From Candidatus Termititenax sp. (GTDB lineage Bacteria; Margulisbacteria; Riflemargulisbacteria; GWF2-35-9; DYQY01): 35,102 nucleotides of DNA. Below are positions 24,302 through 33,824 of the stretch, one piece after another (the stretch's first letter is position 1; each line of letters begins with the position of its first letter). Both the position numbers and the translations under genes were made by a program. The notes beneath the pieces are model-generated. The model ran no database searches, was not told the DNA's origin, and saw only the letters and a list, made by a program, of their open reading frames with translations. Where the stretch lies: the NCBI GenBank assembly GCA_020719045.1, contig DYQY01000014.1, positions 1 to 35,102 on the forward strand. Reading direction: 5' to 3'.

Positions 24302-25371
24302 TAAATATTCTTGAGTTTCTCTAACTGGTCTGCTGATTGAAGCCCATCAATCAACTCATCAAGGTCACCATTCATAATATAGTCTAGTTTATATAGAGTT
24401 AAGTTTATACGATGGTCTGTAACCCTATTCTGTGGATAGTTGTACGTTCTAATTTTCTCGCTTCTGTCACCAGAGCCAACCATTTGCTTACGTTGTGCCG
24501 ACTCCTTTGACTGTCTGTCCTCTTCTTGTGCTTCCCATATCTTGGACTTAAGAAGACTCATTGCTTTGTCCTTATTCTTATGTTGAGACCTCTCATCCTG
24601 ACAAGCAACAACGATTCCGGTTGGAAGGTGAGTTATTCTGACTGCTGAGTCTGTCTTATTAATATGCTGACCACCTGCTCCACTGGCACGATATGTGTCT
24701 ATTTTTAAGTCTTTATTCTCGATATTTACTACCACGTTATCAATCTCTGGCATTACTGCAACAGTTGCTGCTGAGGTATGCAACCGTCCACTTGCTTCAG
24801 TTACAGGAACTCGCTGAACTCGATGAATGCCACTCTCAAACTTTAAACGACTATAAACGCCATTACCCTTAATATATAAAACTACTTTAGCTAAACCACC
24901 TGCATCAGCTTCATTTTCATCTATAAGCTCAGCTGACCAACCCATTCTTTGTACATACCTACTATACATATCAAACAAATCTCTAGCGAAGATAGCTGCC
25001 TCTTCCCCACCAGTCCCACTTCTAACCTCTAAATAAGCGTTATTTCTGTCATTTGGGTCTTTAGGTATCAACATGACAAGCAACTCTCTATCTAGACGCT
25101 CTTTTTTGTCTTTAAGCGTTGAAAGTTCCTCTCTTGCCATCTCTACTAATTCTTTATCTTCATTAGCATCAATAATGTTTTCAGCATCCGTAAGTCCATC
25201 TAAGACATTTATATATTCACGGAACTTCTTAACAGGTTCTTCTAGTTCTGTTCTTGTTCTATTTAGCTCATTATAGGTTGAAACATCCGAGATAATTGCA
25301 GGATTAGTCATCTGTCTTTCAACATCTATAAATTTTCTTTCTAAATCTTTAAATTTAGAAACAATATCCAT
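24301..25371 (-). CDS. prfA: peptide chain release factor 1
   Basis: A 356-aa class I release factor that reads UAA and UAG. The catalytic loop GAGGQHINKTDSAVRITHLP holds the GGQ that reaches the peptidyl-transferase centre, and the codon-recognition segment is seen before it (REST OF DOMAIN 2, residues about 115-210). Length is typical. Its start overlaps the DUF1385 stop by 1 bp. Confidence 0.97.
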   Translation of the reverse strand: MDIVSKFKDLERKFIDVERQMTNPAIISDVSTYNELNRTRTELEEPVKKFREYINVLDGLTDAENIIDANEDKELVEMAREELSTLKDKKERLDRELLVMLIPKDPNDRNNAYLEVRSGTGGEEAAIFARDLFDMYSRYVQRMGWSAELIDENEADAGGLAKVVLYIKGNGVYSRLKFESGIHRVQRVPVTEASGRLHTSAATVAVMPEIDNVVVNIENKDLKIDTYRASGAGGQHINKTDSAVRITHLPTGIVVACQDERSQHKNKDKAMSLLKSKIWEAQEEDRQSKESAQRKQMVGSGDRSEKIRTYNYPQNRVTDHRINLTLYKLDYIMNGDLDELIDGLQSADQLEKLKNI

Positions 25372-26219
25372 TACACAACTTCCTTCAGTGCAGCTATTGC
25401 AGCTTTAATTTCTTTCTCATCTGGTTCTGCTGTTGTAATCTTCTGAAGCAGTACTCCTGGCCAAACGAAAATATTTAAATACCAAAACTTTTCAAGCTTA
25501 GAACTAAGCCTAATAATCTCATAAGCTATTCCTGCTACAACTGGAAGTAATGCAATCTTTAAAACTACTCTAAGAAGAACTGGAAGCACACCAAAAAAAG
25601 AAAACAAGATAATTGAAACAAATATTAAAACAGCAATAAATGAAGTCCCACACCTCTGATGAACAGGAGAATACTTCTTAACATTCTCAACAGTAAGCTC
25701 AACTTTGTCTTCATAAGCATGAACTGCTTTATGCTCAGCACCATGATAACGATAAATCTCTCTCATATCTTTCATAAACAGTGTGCTTACTAAAAAAAGA
25801 AAAAAAATTGTTAACTTCATAGCACCTTCCATCAAATTCAGAAGAAAAATATTACTTATACCCAAATAAAATGCATATTTAAAAAACAGTGCTGGAACCA
25901 ATAAAAATAAAACTATAGAAATTGAGGCACTTATTAAGAATGAAAAACCAAACTCAGCTTTACTTATCTGCTCTTCTTCTGGCATAGCTATCTTAATAGA
26001 ATGAGTTAAAGAATCCATGCCAATTCTAAACATATCGATTAAATTAAAAACACCTCGAATAAATGGGAACCCGAAAATCTTATTCTTTTGGCTAAAAGAA
26101 ACAAACTTTACTTTATCTACAATAAGGTTACCTTTTTCAGAGTACACAGCTCTTGAAATATAATCCCTACCCTTCATCATAACACCTGAAATAAGAGCCT
26201 GACCGCCTACTGCACCCAT
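25371..26219 (-). CDS. DUF1385 membrane protein (YqhQ-like)
   Basis: A 282-aa protein that opens VGGQALISGVMMKGRDYISRAV in the usual DUF1385 manner (G-G-Q-A-x-x-x-G-V-M-M). It has four or more membrane helices between about 90 and 235 and the conserved YRYHGAEHKAVHAYE and CGTSF segments; the His/Glu cluster suggests a metal or active site. The function is unknown. Location just before prfA/prmC and after rpmE is a conserved neighbourhood in many bacteria, especially Firmicutes. Confidence 0.93.
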   Translation of the reverse strand: MGAVGGQALISGVMMKGRDYISRAVYSEKGNLIVDKVKFVSFSQKNKIFGFPFIRGVFNLIDMFRIGMDSLTHSIKIAMPEEEQISKAEFGFSFLISASISIVLFLLVPALFFKYAFYLGISNIFLLNLMEGAMKLTIFFLFLVSTLFMKDMREIYRYHGAEHKAVHAYEDKVELTVENVKKYSPVHQRCGTSFIAVLIFVSIILFSFFGVLPVLLRVVLKIALLPVVAGIAYEIIRLSSKLEKFWYLNIFVWPGVLLQKITTAEPDEKEIKAAIAALKEVV

Positions 26220-26277
26220 TATAAACCTCTTTCTTTTCTTAAGTTGACTTCAAAATAAATAACGTATTGTTGTGAAT

Positions 26278-26319
26278 ATAGCAAAATATCATCCATATTA
26301 TAGGACTCTATTTTGCTAT
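26278..26319. other. 11-bp inverted repeat between rpmE and the DUF1385 gene
   Basis: ATAGCAAAATA (26278-26288) and TATTTTGCTAT (26309-26319) pair perfectly around a 20-nt loop. Neither side is followed by a long T-run. It could be an attenuator between rpmE and its operon, a 3'-end stabiliser, or an operator for a dimeric regulator. Confidence 0.5.
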
Positions 26320-26362
26320 TATAATTAGATGTTGTGGTCGACATGAATACCTTCATAAAGGC

Positions 26363-26563
26363 TTATTTCATATTGTAACGACGTTTGAATCTCTCTACTC
26401 TTCCTTCAGTATCAATGATCTTTTCTTGACCAGTGAAGAATGGGTGACAAGCAGCACAAATGTCTACTCTTACTTTGTCACTTGTTGAGAAAGTCTTGTA
26501 TTTTGCACCGCAAACGCATTCCGCATCTACTTTATAAACTGTTGGGTGTATTCCTTCTTTCAT
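26363..26563 (-). CDS. rpmE: 50S ribosomal protein L31, zinc-binding form
   Basis: A 66-aa protein, [19 protein letters not shown] at the start, with two Cys pairs (CVCG and CAACHPF) that bind zinc, and the usual FFTGQ and basic RVERFKRRY end. This is the zinc (C+) form, so no zinc-starvation paralogue is implied here. AAGGAG precedes the ATG. It heads the rpmE-DUF1385-prfA-prmC set, with a 143-bp gap before the next gene. Confidence 0.97.
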   Translation of the reverse strand: MKEGIHPTVYKVDAECVCGAKYKTFSTSDKVRVDICAACHPFFTGQEKIIDTEGRVERFKRRYNMK

Positions 26564-26604
26564 TTCATCTCCTTGTATCTAAAACATATTCCTAGAACTG
26601 TGAT

Positions 26605-26634
26605 ATTATAAAGAGAACAATGGACTTAAGTCAA
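26605..26634 (-). promoter_or_regulatory. rpmE promoter
   Basis: On the minus strand, TTGACT (26629-26634), an 18-bp spacer and TATAAT (26605-26610), then a leader of about 40 nt. It is back to back with the promoter of the divergent symporter gene. Confidence 0.65.
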
Positions 26635-26635
26635 C

Positions 26636-26665
26636 TTGAAAATTCTTATATTCTTCAAGTAAGAT
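26636..26665 (+). promoter_or_regulatory. promoter of the second symporter gene
   Basis: TTGAAA (26636-26641), an 18-bp spacer and TAAGAT (26660-26665). The -35 boxes of this promoter and the rpmE promoter are 1 bp apart. An inverted CTTGAA/TTCAAG pair lies within this promoter. Confidence 0.45.
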
Positions 26666-26698
26666 TATTTGTATATTAATTACAACAGGGGGAAACAC

Positions 26699-28069
26699 AT
26701 GATTGATTTAATAATTGTAGGAACATACCTACTACTAATAGTAATAATTGGAGTAATTGCAGCAAGGAAAAATAATGATAAAGAAACTTTTGCAGTTGCA
26801 GGAAGAGACATTCCTATCCCACTAATAGTTGTATCACTCTCAGCTTTGCTACTATATCAAAACAACACACTAGGAACTACCGAAAAAGTATTTCTTTTAG
26901 GAATATCTCAAGTTTTTGCCTTGTTTGGTTATAGCCTTAAGGAGATTCTCGTCGCCAAATTTATTGCACCAAACATGAATGCATACTCAAAATGTCTAAG
27001 TATTGGAGATATAGCTGAAACTCATTATGGCAAAATTGCTAAATTCCTAACAGGACTACTATCTTTAACCTTTTCTACCCTATTCTTAAGCATACTAATT
27101 ACTGCCTTTGGTTATTTTCTTAATATCTTTTTTGAAATAGAGCCTCTTTATGGCATAATCACATGCACGGTTGTTATTCTTATTTACACATCAATTGGTG
27201 GAATTAAATCTCTATTCTACACTCAGTTACTACACTTTATAATGATAATAATTGCACTACCAATAATTATCTACTTTGGCATACACCAAGCTGAGGGATG
27301 GTCCAATATTGCTAGTTCAGTCCCAAACAAGCATCTTAGTTTTTTCGGAAGCATGTCTTTTCTTTCATTTATATCTCTCTTTTTTAGTTTTATGCTTGCG
27401 GAACTTTTTTTCCCACCATATATCCAAAGATTACTTTCAAATAGAAATACTGACAAAGTATCCATAGCACTTCTAATTAGTGGATTAGTCTCTGTTGTTA
27501 TCTTCATCTTAACTGGTATTATCGGCATTATTGCCTATGCTTTAGTCCCAACCTCTGAATCAAATATGGCACTCCCTGAACTGGTTATAAGCCTAATCCC
27601 AACAGGATTTAAAGGAATTACGATTATCGGCATTCTAGCAATAATCATTTCTTCTGCTGAATCATTTTTAAATGCAGGATCAGTATCTGCATCAAACGAT
27701 ATCATTGGTGTTTTTCTAAAGAAACATAAAAATGACAGCTTAATCCTTGAAAGAATTTTCAATATACTTATTGGAACATCAGCAGCATGTATAGCTATTT
27801 TCGTTAAAGATATTGGAAGTTTTCTTGTTTACCCACTACTGTTTTGGGCACCAATCTTTCTTGTTCCATTAATTGCTCCAATGCTTGGATTTAAAACATC
27901 AAAATCCCAACTATACCAAGGTGCACTTGCTGGCATAATCGCTGCTGCCATTTGGACATTTATCTTAGCTAATCCTTTTGAAATCAATGGACTAATAATT
28001 GGTGTTCTTGCAAACCTCTCAATCTTTTTGCTATTAGCACACGAAAAAAAAATAAAAAAAGTTAGTTAA
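26699..28069 (+). CDS. second sodium:solute symporter (SSS family)
   Basis: A 456-aa membrane transporter with about 13 hydrophobic segments and SSS features: ETFAVAGRDIPIP after helix 1, YTSIGGIKSLFYTQLLHF near 170-188, and ILAIIISSAESFLNAGS near 315-330. It is only distantly similar to the symporter at 19738, so the substrate probably differs. The ATG at 26699 is chosen for the GGGGG 6 nt upstream and the normal family start MIDLIIVGTYLL; an earlier frame extension lacks support. Its last 8 bp overlap tyrA on the other strand. Confidence 0.88.
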   Translation: MIDLIIVGTYLLLIVIIGVIAARKNNDKETFAVAGRDIPIPLIVVSLSALLLYQNNTLGTTEKVFLLGISQVFALFGYSLKEILVAKFIAPNMNAYSKCLSIGDIAETHYGKIAKFLTGLLSLTFSTLFLSILITAFGYFLNIFFEIEPLYGIITCTVVILIYTSIGGIKSLFYTQLLHFIMIIIALPIIIYFGIHQAEGWSNIASSVPNKHLSFFGSMSFLSFISLFFSFMLAELFFPPYIQRLLSNRNTDKVSIALLISGLVSVVIFILTGIIGIIAYALVPTSESNMALPELVISLIPTGFKGITIIGILAIIISSAESFLNAGSVSASNDIIGVFLKKHKNDSLILERIFNILIGTSAACIAIFVKDIGSFLVYPLLFWAPIFLVPLIAPMLGFKTSKSQLYQGALAGIIAAAIWTFILANPFEINGLIIGVLANLSIFLLLAHEKKIKKVS

Positions 28070-28835
28070 TATTATCTCTTAAGGCTTTAAGGAATTTTTC
28101 CATTTCCTCGTGGTCTTTACCTTTAATGATATGTGTTAGGTAAGACAATTTAGCATTAATTAACTCTATTTGCTTCAATGTGTATGGATTAAACATAATC
28201 TCCGCCAACAAATAGTCATCTTCAGAAAGCAACCCTTTAGCTATTTCTAAATGCTTCTTAAATGTTGTTCCAGGAGCTTCCTGATTCTTCATGCAAGCAG
28301 CAAAAACCATAGAAGAAGCAAACGGGGTTGAAAGCGAATAAGCCGTTCTCTCGTCATGTTCCTTAAAACTATAATCATAAATATTAAGATTAAGACTGTT
28401 ATAAAAATCCCTAAAAAATTTCTTACCTGCCTCATCAGACTCAGTGATAATAATTGCATTCTGTCCCTTAAGCGCACTCATGTCTGCAAAGGTTGGACCA
28501 AACATAGGATGCGTTGAAACAAACCTCATGCCCTGTTTCTGATAGTATTCTTGCAAATCATTCTTTACAGAAGTTATATCAGAAATAATACAAGTTTTTG
28601 GCAGATAAGGAATTACTGTATCAAAAACCTCTTTGGTATGTTGAAGACTAACACAGTTTAACAATAACGCTGGAGCAAATTTCTTCAGCTCATCATAAGT
28701 AGCTAGTGGCTTTACTTTACCTATATCCTTAAGTTTTGATGAACTTCTACTAAATAATGCTACTTCGTTCTTTTCGGCAAGCACCTGTGCAAGCCAAGCA
28801 CCCATTTTGCCTGCACCAATTACTGCGATTTTCAT
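28062..28835 (-). CDS. tyrA: prephenate dehydrogenase
   Basis: A 257-aa NAD(P)-dependent enzyme converting prephenate to 4-hydroxyphenylpyruvate in tyrosine synthesis. The Rossmann loop is AVIGAGKMGAWLA (residues 3-15), and the substrate-site motif STHPMFGPTFADM lies near 108. It lacks an ACT or chorismate-mutase domain and is short, like archaeal-type TyrA. Arogenate dehydrogenase is the alternative. It abuts pheA directly (stop TAA then ATG) and ends the operon. Confidence 0.9.
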   Translation of the reverse strand: MKIAVIGAGKMGAWLAQVLAEKNEVALFSRSSSKLKDIGKVKPLATYDELKKFAPALLLNCVSLQHTKEVFDTVIPYLPKTCIISDITSVKNDLQEYYQKQGMRFVSTHPMFGPTFADMSALKGQNAIIITESDEAGKKFFRDFYNSLNLNIYDYSFKEHDERTAYSLSTPFASSMVFAACMKNQEAPGTTFKKHLEIAKGLLSEDDYLLAEIMFNPYTLKQIELINAKLSYLTHIIKGKDHEEMEKFLKALRDNIN

Positions 28836-29894
28836 TTAGGAGCTCGCTTTCTTTTCTTTATAACAACCCATAAGCTTTAAGTCTGTAGTCATTGGTTCCA
28901 ATTCTTTTAATACTTTTACGACTTTCTCATCAGCTGAAGAACCTTCGAAATCTAAAAAGAAAACATAGTCACCTGGTTTTCCTGGAACTGACTCAATTCT
29001 ACTTAAGTTAATATTATTATTTGCAAATAACTCTAATACATGGAAAAGAGTTCCAGCCTTGTGAATAGTTGAAAAAATGATAGAACACTTTGTTCCTTTA
29101 TCTTTTGCCTCCTCTTTCGCAACAACCAAAAATCTCGTTTTATTTGAAGAAATATCTTCAATGTTCTCTTTCAGAACTTCTAAATCATAGAGCTCTGCAC
29201 AGAATCTACTAGCAATCGCTGCAGTAAAATGCTTCTGCTCTTCAGAAATAAGTTTAGCTGATCCAGCTGTATCGTAATAAGCAACTCCATGTAGCTTACT
29301 TCTTTCTAAGAAATGCTTGCATTGTGAAAGAGCCTGAGAATGAGAATAAACCTCTCTTATTTCCCTATGGTCAGCTTCTGGCAGTGCTAATAAACAATGA
29401 TGAATATCTAAATCAACTGCACCAACAACCTTTAATGAGGTATTGATAAGTAACTGATTTACATCACCTAAAACGCCACCTAGTGTATTTTCAACTGGAA
29501 CAATACCGTAGTCAAAGGAACCTTCTTCAACACCTTGGAATATCTCAGCAAAAGTTACGCAAGGGATAGGAACTAACTTTTCGTCCCAAGACTTAGCAGC
29601 AACTTCGCTATATGCTCCGTGTGCTCCCTGGAAAGCAATTAGCTTATAATCCTCTTCTTGGAAGAACTTGCTATCTTTTAAAATAAGGTCGTATATTTTA
29701 GAAATGCTTTCTTTGTTAATTAAACTAGAAGACTTCTTTGAAATTCTCTCTAGCACTTGCTTTTCTCTTTCCTCGTCCTTAACTTCTTTCTTAAACTTCT
29801 TAGAAACTAAAGCATATTCTGTTCTATCGTTTATAAGCTTAAGTATCTGTGAGTCGATTAAATCTATTTTCTTTCTAATATTTTTTAAGTCCAT
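28836..29894 (-). CDS. pheA: bifunctional chorismate mutase/prephenate dehydratase
   Basis: A 352-aa P-protein for phenylalanine synthesis. Residues 1-82 form an AroQ chorismate mutase (IRKKIDLIDSQILKLINDR), 88-265 the dehydratase (FQGAHGAYSEVAA at its start and NKTRFLVV near the end, the TRF motif), and 272-350 an ACT domain for feedback by phenylalanine. The ACT motif is IESVP where ESRP is usual, so inhibition could be altered. GGAG lies before the ATG. Confidence 0.95.
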   Translation of the reverse strand: MDLKNIRKKIDLIDSQILKLINDRTEYALVSKKFKKEVKDEEREKQVLERISKKSSSLINKESISKIYDLILKDSKFFQEEDYKLIAFQGAHGAYSEVAAKSWDEKLVPIPCVTFAEIFQGVEEGSFDYGIVPVENTLGGVLGDVNQLLINTSLKVVGAVDLDIHHCLLALPEADHREIREVYSHSQALSQCKHFLERSKLHGVAYYDTAGSAKLISEEQKHFTAAIASRFCAELYDLEVLKENIEDISSNKTRFLVVAKEEAKDKGTKCSIIFSTIHKAGTLFHVLELFANNNINLSRIESVPGKPGDYVFFLDFEGSSADEKVVKVLKELEPMTTDLKLMGCYKEKKASS

Positions 29895-29947
29895 TATTGT
29901 CTCCTTTATATGCTAAAGGCTAAAAGCGAAAAGCTAAAAGCACTTTG
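29895..29947. other. spacer with iterated GCTAAAAGC units between aroC and pheA
   Basis: This is the longest gap within the aromatic operon. Bases 29912-29941 are imperfect repeats of a GCTAAAAGC-like unit, which can fold weakly on itself. No gene is seen. Confidence 0.5.
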
Positions 29948-30922
29948 CTATTTTTTGTTTACACTAACCAAGTCGGCTAAGACTATTGCAGTCATAGCCT
30001 CTATTACTACTGGCACTCTTAAAGCAAATGCCAAATCATGTCTACCTTCAATTCTTAATTCTTCAATTTTACCTTTTTCAAAATTAAATGTCATTTGTGG
30101 TAATGATATACTAGCTGTCGGTTTAACCGCAACCTTAAAAAATAACTGATTACCGTTAGTAATTCCACCGTTTACACCACCACAGTTATTTGTTGAGGTA
30201 TGTCCGTCTGCGTCTACTATCAGGTCATTATTCTTGCTACCTGTAAGCTCAGCTACTTTAAACCCATTACCAAACTCTATACCTTTGATTCCAGGTATAG
30301 AAAAAACTCCATGAGAAATAACAGATTCAACTGAGTCAAAAAATGGCTCACCAAGACCAACACTTAAACCGTCAACCTTACACTCAATGGTTCCTCCAAT
30401 AGAGTCTCCAGCTTTAATAGCTTTATCTAGTGCTTCTTCTATATTAGTCTGACCACCTAAAGTCGTTAGCTCAGCTTTTACAGACACAGCTGGCATCAAT
30501 TTCTTCGCAACAACACCTGCAGCTACGATTGCAAGTGTTAACCTACCAGAGAAATGGCCACCACCGCGCGGATCGCTCATTCCGTTGTACTTTCTTTGTG
30601 CAACAAAATCTGCATGACCTGGTCTTGGCATATCAATAAACTGAGTATAATCTTTAGATTTAGTATTATTATTTCTAAACTGGATAGTAATAGGAGCACC
30701 AGTTGTTTTACCATCAAATACACCGGTTAAGATTTCAGGGATATCGTCTTCTTGTCTTGGAGTTGTTCCTTTTGCGCCACTCTTGCGCTTGGATAAATCA
30801 TAAAGCATATCTTCTTCAGATAAAGAAACACCTGCTGGACAACCATCAATAACACAGCCGACTACTGGACCATGAGACTCACCGAAAATACTTATTCTGA
30901 ATAATTTACCAAAAGAGTTCAC
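29948..30922 (-). CDS. aroC: chorismate synthase
   Basis: A 324-aa FMN-dependent enzyme making chorismate from EPSP. The signature GESHGPVVGCVIDGCPAG is at the start, RPGHADF near 101, the family motif DPRGGGHFSGRLT near 118, and the terminal RHDLAFALRVPVVIEAM near 295. It is shorter than the usual ~350-390 but all motifs are present. It starts with GTG, overlaps the aroA stop by 4 bp, and has GGAGG 9 nt upstream. Confidence 0.96.
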   Translation of the reverse strand: MNSFGKLFRISIFGESHGPVVGCVIDGCPAGVSLSEEDMLYDLSKRKSGAKGTTPRQEDDIPEILTGVFDGKTTGAPITIQFRNNNTKSKDYTQFIDMPRPGHADFVAQRKYNGMSDPRGGGHFSGRLTLAIVAAGVVAKKLMPAVSVKAELTTLGGQTNIEEALDKAIKAGDSIGGTIECKVDGLSVGLGEPFFDSVESVISHGVFSIPGIKGIEFGNGFKVAELTGSKNNDLIVDADGHTSTNNCGGVNGGITNGNQLFFKVAVKPTASISLPQMTFNFEKGKIEELRIEGRHDLAFALRVPVVIEAMTAIVLADLVSVNKK

Positions 30923-32172
30923 TGCACATTACCTCCTAAGTCCTTCAGATCTTCAAAGAATTCAGGATAGGACTTACTTACGCACTCCGTACCCTCAATA
31001 ATTACTGGGTTTTCGGCGTTAAGACCAGCAACAGCAGTCGCCATAGCTATCCTGTGATCCTCATGAGAAAATACTTCTCCTCCCTTAATCTTACCACCTT
31101 TTACTATCATTGTGTTATCCTCTATGACAACCTCAACTCCTAGTTTTGAAAACTCTTCTATAAGAACTTTGCCTCTATCACTTTCTTTGTGCTTAAGCCT
31201 AGAGACTCCATGAATCTTTGATTTACCACTACAGTTTGCAGCTAAGGCAACAAGTGGTGGAAATAAGTCTGGACAATCAGTTGCATCAAACTCAAACGCC
31301 TTTAATTTCGTCTTAGTTACAAGAACACTATCTCTATCTATCAAAACATCGGCACCGACCAGCTCTAGAACCTCCATGATTGCCATATCAGCTTGCTTAG
31401 AGTCAAAACTCATACCAGAAAGCTCAATACAACCACTTACCGCACCTGCAACTAACAAAAATGCCGCTGCACTCCAATCGCCTTCTGCACGATACTTCTT
31501 TGCCTGAAGAATCTGGTCACCTTGGACCTTGAAAGTCTCGTAATTGTAATTCTCTACTTTGCCACAAAAATACTTAATCATATCAACTGTCATATCAATG
31601 TATGGCTTACTTTTTAGATTATCTACTTTAACGACAGAAAAACCTTCTGCTTTAGTTAACGCAATCAGTAAACCAGTTAATAACTGTGAGCTAACCGAGC
31701 CATCAACCTCAATCTCGGATGGCTCAATAGGCCCTTTAATGACCATTGGAGCAAATCCTTGATTCGTTGTACATTCAACACCTAAATACAAAAGAGCATC
31801 TTGAACCATACCTAAAGGTCGCTTCTTAAGAGAACCTTCCACTTGCAAAGTAACTTCTCTACCAGATAAAGCAATAATTGGAGAAAACATTCTGGCACAT
31901 AGACCTGATTCCCCACAGCTTACTTCTGAAGAAACTGGCAAAACATCACCAGTGCTTTTAACGACTATTCTATCTGACTCAGCCTTTACCTCCGCACCTA
32001 AGTCTTGAATAACATTAATTGCTGCTAAAACATCATCACAATAGTTTGGGTCAATGATTACCGACTTCCCTTTAGCTAGTAAAGCAATAGCTAATGCGCG
32101 TTGCAAATAACTCTTAGAGGTTGGTGTCTTAACTGCACCCTTAATTTCCGAACGCGAAACAACTTTATTCAC
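30919..32172 (-). CDS. aroA: 3-phosphoshikimate 1-carboxyvinyltransferase (EPSP synthase)
   Basis: A 417-aa two-domain enzyme adding enolpyruvate to shikimate-3-phosphate. Visible: the N-terminal TPTSKSYLQRALAIALLA with catalytic Lys and Arg, SGLCARMF near 88, and the C-terminal ATDCPDLFPPL and RLKHKESDRG. The start is GTG, sharing its G with the aroD TAG stop. Glyphosate sensitivity class cannot be judged by eye. Confidence 0.96.
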   Translation of the reverse strand: MNKVVSRSEIKGAVKTPTSKSYLQRALAIALLAKGKSVIIDPNYCDDVLAAINVIQDLGAEVKAESDRIVVKSTGDVLPVSSEVSCGESGLCARMFSPIIALSGREVTLQVEGSLKKRPLGMVQDALLYLGVECTTNQGFAPMVIKGPIEPSEIEVDGSVSSQLLTGLLIALTKAEGFSVVKVDNLKSKPYIDMTVDMIKYFCGKVENYNYETFKVQGDQILQAKKYRAEGDWSAAAFLLVAGAVSGCIELSGMSFDSKQADMAIMEVLELVGADVLIDRDSVLVTKTKLKAFEFDATDCPDLFPPLVALAANCSGKSKIHGVSRLKHKESDRGKVLIEEFSKLGVEVVIEDNTMIVKGGKIKGGEVFSHEDHRIAMATAVAGLNAENPVIIEGTECVSKSYPEFFEDLKDLGGNVQ

Positions 32173-32807
32173 TAAGCATTAATCCTCGTTAAAATGTCAG
32201 CTAATTGTTCTGCAGATAGCTGGCCTGAAGCAGTCTTACTATCTTTATCAAAAGAAACAAAAGTAAATGGAGCACCTAGCTGAACAGAAGCTATTCTTGT
32301 TATTCTCCCAAGCTCTCCCATCCCAATTACAATTAAGGTTAAATCACTATCATATAAAGACATAAGTCTTGCTGAATCTTTCTTGTCATTAACCATACAG
32401 GCAATTTTAATAATATCTGGATTATACTCACCAGCCCATGAAAGTAATTGCTCAAGCTCTCTGCTAAGTGGTGTCTTAACATAATCGTGGTAGGAAATAA
32501 TAATCTTTGTACCTTTTGCTCGAGCATAGTCAATTAGCTCAGACTTATACGCCTCATGATTCTCAATTTCAATATCTATATAAGTTGCGCCTGCATCGAT
32601 TGATTGCTTTAGAGCACTTATCCTATCAGAATCAGAAACACCAGCAACTGGCTTATAAGTAGCAACTGTTTGAACTTTCACTGAAAACAAATCCTTTATT
32701 CTGCCAGCAAAATTAATTTTATCTAATCTATACTCAACAATCTCAAAACCTTTAACAGCTTCAATGCTTTTATCTACTGATTCAAACACTATGCTTAAAC
32801 AATTCAT
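32172..32807 (-). CDS. aroD: type I 3-dehydroquinate dehydratase
   Basis: A 211-aa class I (Schiff-base) enzyme: EYRLDKI holds the substrate-binding Glu and Arg, IISYHDY the catalytic His, and PDIIKIACM the Schiff-base Lys. The ATG at 32807 has AGGAGG 6 nt upstream and is preferred over a longer form. The start lies 26 bp inside the 3' end of aroB, so the two are translationally coupled. Confidence 0.94.
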   Translation of the reverse strand: MNCLSIVFESVDKSIEAVKGFEIVEYRLDKINFAGRIKDLFSVKVQTVATYKPVAGVSDSDRISALKQSIDAGATYIDIEIENHEAYKSELIDYARAKGTKIIISYHDYVKTPLSRELEQLLSWAGEYNPDIIKIACMVNDKKDSARLMSLYDSDLTLIVIGMGELGRITRIASVQLGAPFTFVSFDKDSKTASGQLSAEQLADILTRINA

Positions 32808-33819
32808 TAATATCCTCCTTAAACTCACTAATAGCTACCTTGCTAATTAGCGGCACTCCAATATCTTTTAGATAAATAAAATAAAGATTATCTCCGTCTT
32901 TTTTCTTATCTTTTAATAAAGCTGAAAGCAACTTATCTTTGTCTATTTCTACCTCTGGATACCCGTAGCTATTTATTAATTTATAAATTCTATCTGCAAC
33001 TGAAGCATTTAAATAACCTTTATTTACTGAAAGAATAACTGCATACTTCATACCAATCGCTACAGCCTGACCATGTGGTAATCCATAAACTTTTTCTATC
33101 GCATGTCCAATAGTGTGTCCAAAATTTAGCAATTTTCTCTTGCCATGTTCACGCTCGTCTTCATTAACTATCTTTGCTTTAATTTTCACAGATTTATAAA
33201 CTAGTTTTTCAATAATCTTGTTATCTAAAAACAACACATCATCTTTTTCATTTTCCAGAAGTGAAAACATTTCCTCATCAGCAATTAATGCATGTTTAAT
33301 TATCTCAGCTAATCCGCACAAAATATCATCATCAGATAAAGTATCTAGTAAAACAGTGTCACATATTACAAACTCTGGCTGATTAAAGACACCTAGAATA
33401 TTCTTATAACCATCAAAATTAACACCATTCTTACCACCAACACTCGCATCAACCTGAGATAGTAATGTTGTTGAAACAAATCCAAACCTTAAGCCCCTCA
33501 TGTATATTGAAGCAACAAAGCCAACTAAATCACAAATAATCCCTCCGCCAATTGCCACGATAAACCAGCTTCTGTCTACTCCAAGCTCAAGCAACTTTGC
33601 TATAACATCCTTCACGGAATCTATTGTTTTGAAAGACTCCCCTTGCTCTAAACAAATAATAGGAAAATCAGGAAGCAACTCACCATAAAGGCTTGTAATC
33701 TTATCATCAGTGATAATCAATACTTTCTTTTCTGGAATGTAGTCAGTTAAGTTGAACAGTCTCTCTCCAACATATATTTTAGATGAGCTCTGTTGTCCTT
33801 TTACAGATAACTTCTTCAT
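32782..33819 (-). CDS. aroB: 3-dehydroquinate synthase
   Basis: A 345-aa NAD- and metal-dependent enzyme closing the first ring of the pathway. Visible: AIGGGIICDLVGFVASIYMRG near 89-110, the TLLSQVDASVGGKNGVNF loop near 116-133, EIIKHALI near 170, and the metal ligands in LNFGHTIGHAIE near 230 and GLPHGQAVAIGM near 243. It follows the DAHP synthase gene by 5 bp. Confidence 0.97.
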   Translation of the reverse strand: MKKLSVKGQQSSSKIYVGERLFNLTDYIPEKKVLIITDDKITSLYGELLPDFPIICLEQGESFKTIDSVKDVIAKLLELGVDRSWFIVAIGGGIICDLVGFVASIYMRGLRFGFVSTTLLSQVDASVGGKNGVNFDGYKNILGVFNQPEFVICDTVLLDTLSDDDILCGLAEIIKHALIADEEMFSLLENEKDDVLFLDNKIIEKLVYKSVKIKAKIVNEDEREHGKRKLLNFGHTIGHAIEKVYGLPHGQAVAIGMKYAVILSVNKGYLNASVADRIYKLINSYGYPEVEIDKDKLLSALLKDKKKDGDNLYFIYLKDIGVPLISKVAISEFKEDINELFKHSV

Positions 33820-33824
33820 TTATT

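Noticed and set aside
28289-28477. Minus-strand 62-aa frame inside tyrA
   Set aside because: An out-of-frame shadow of tyrA without start signals.
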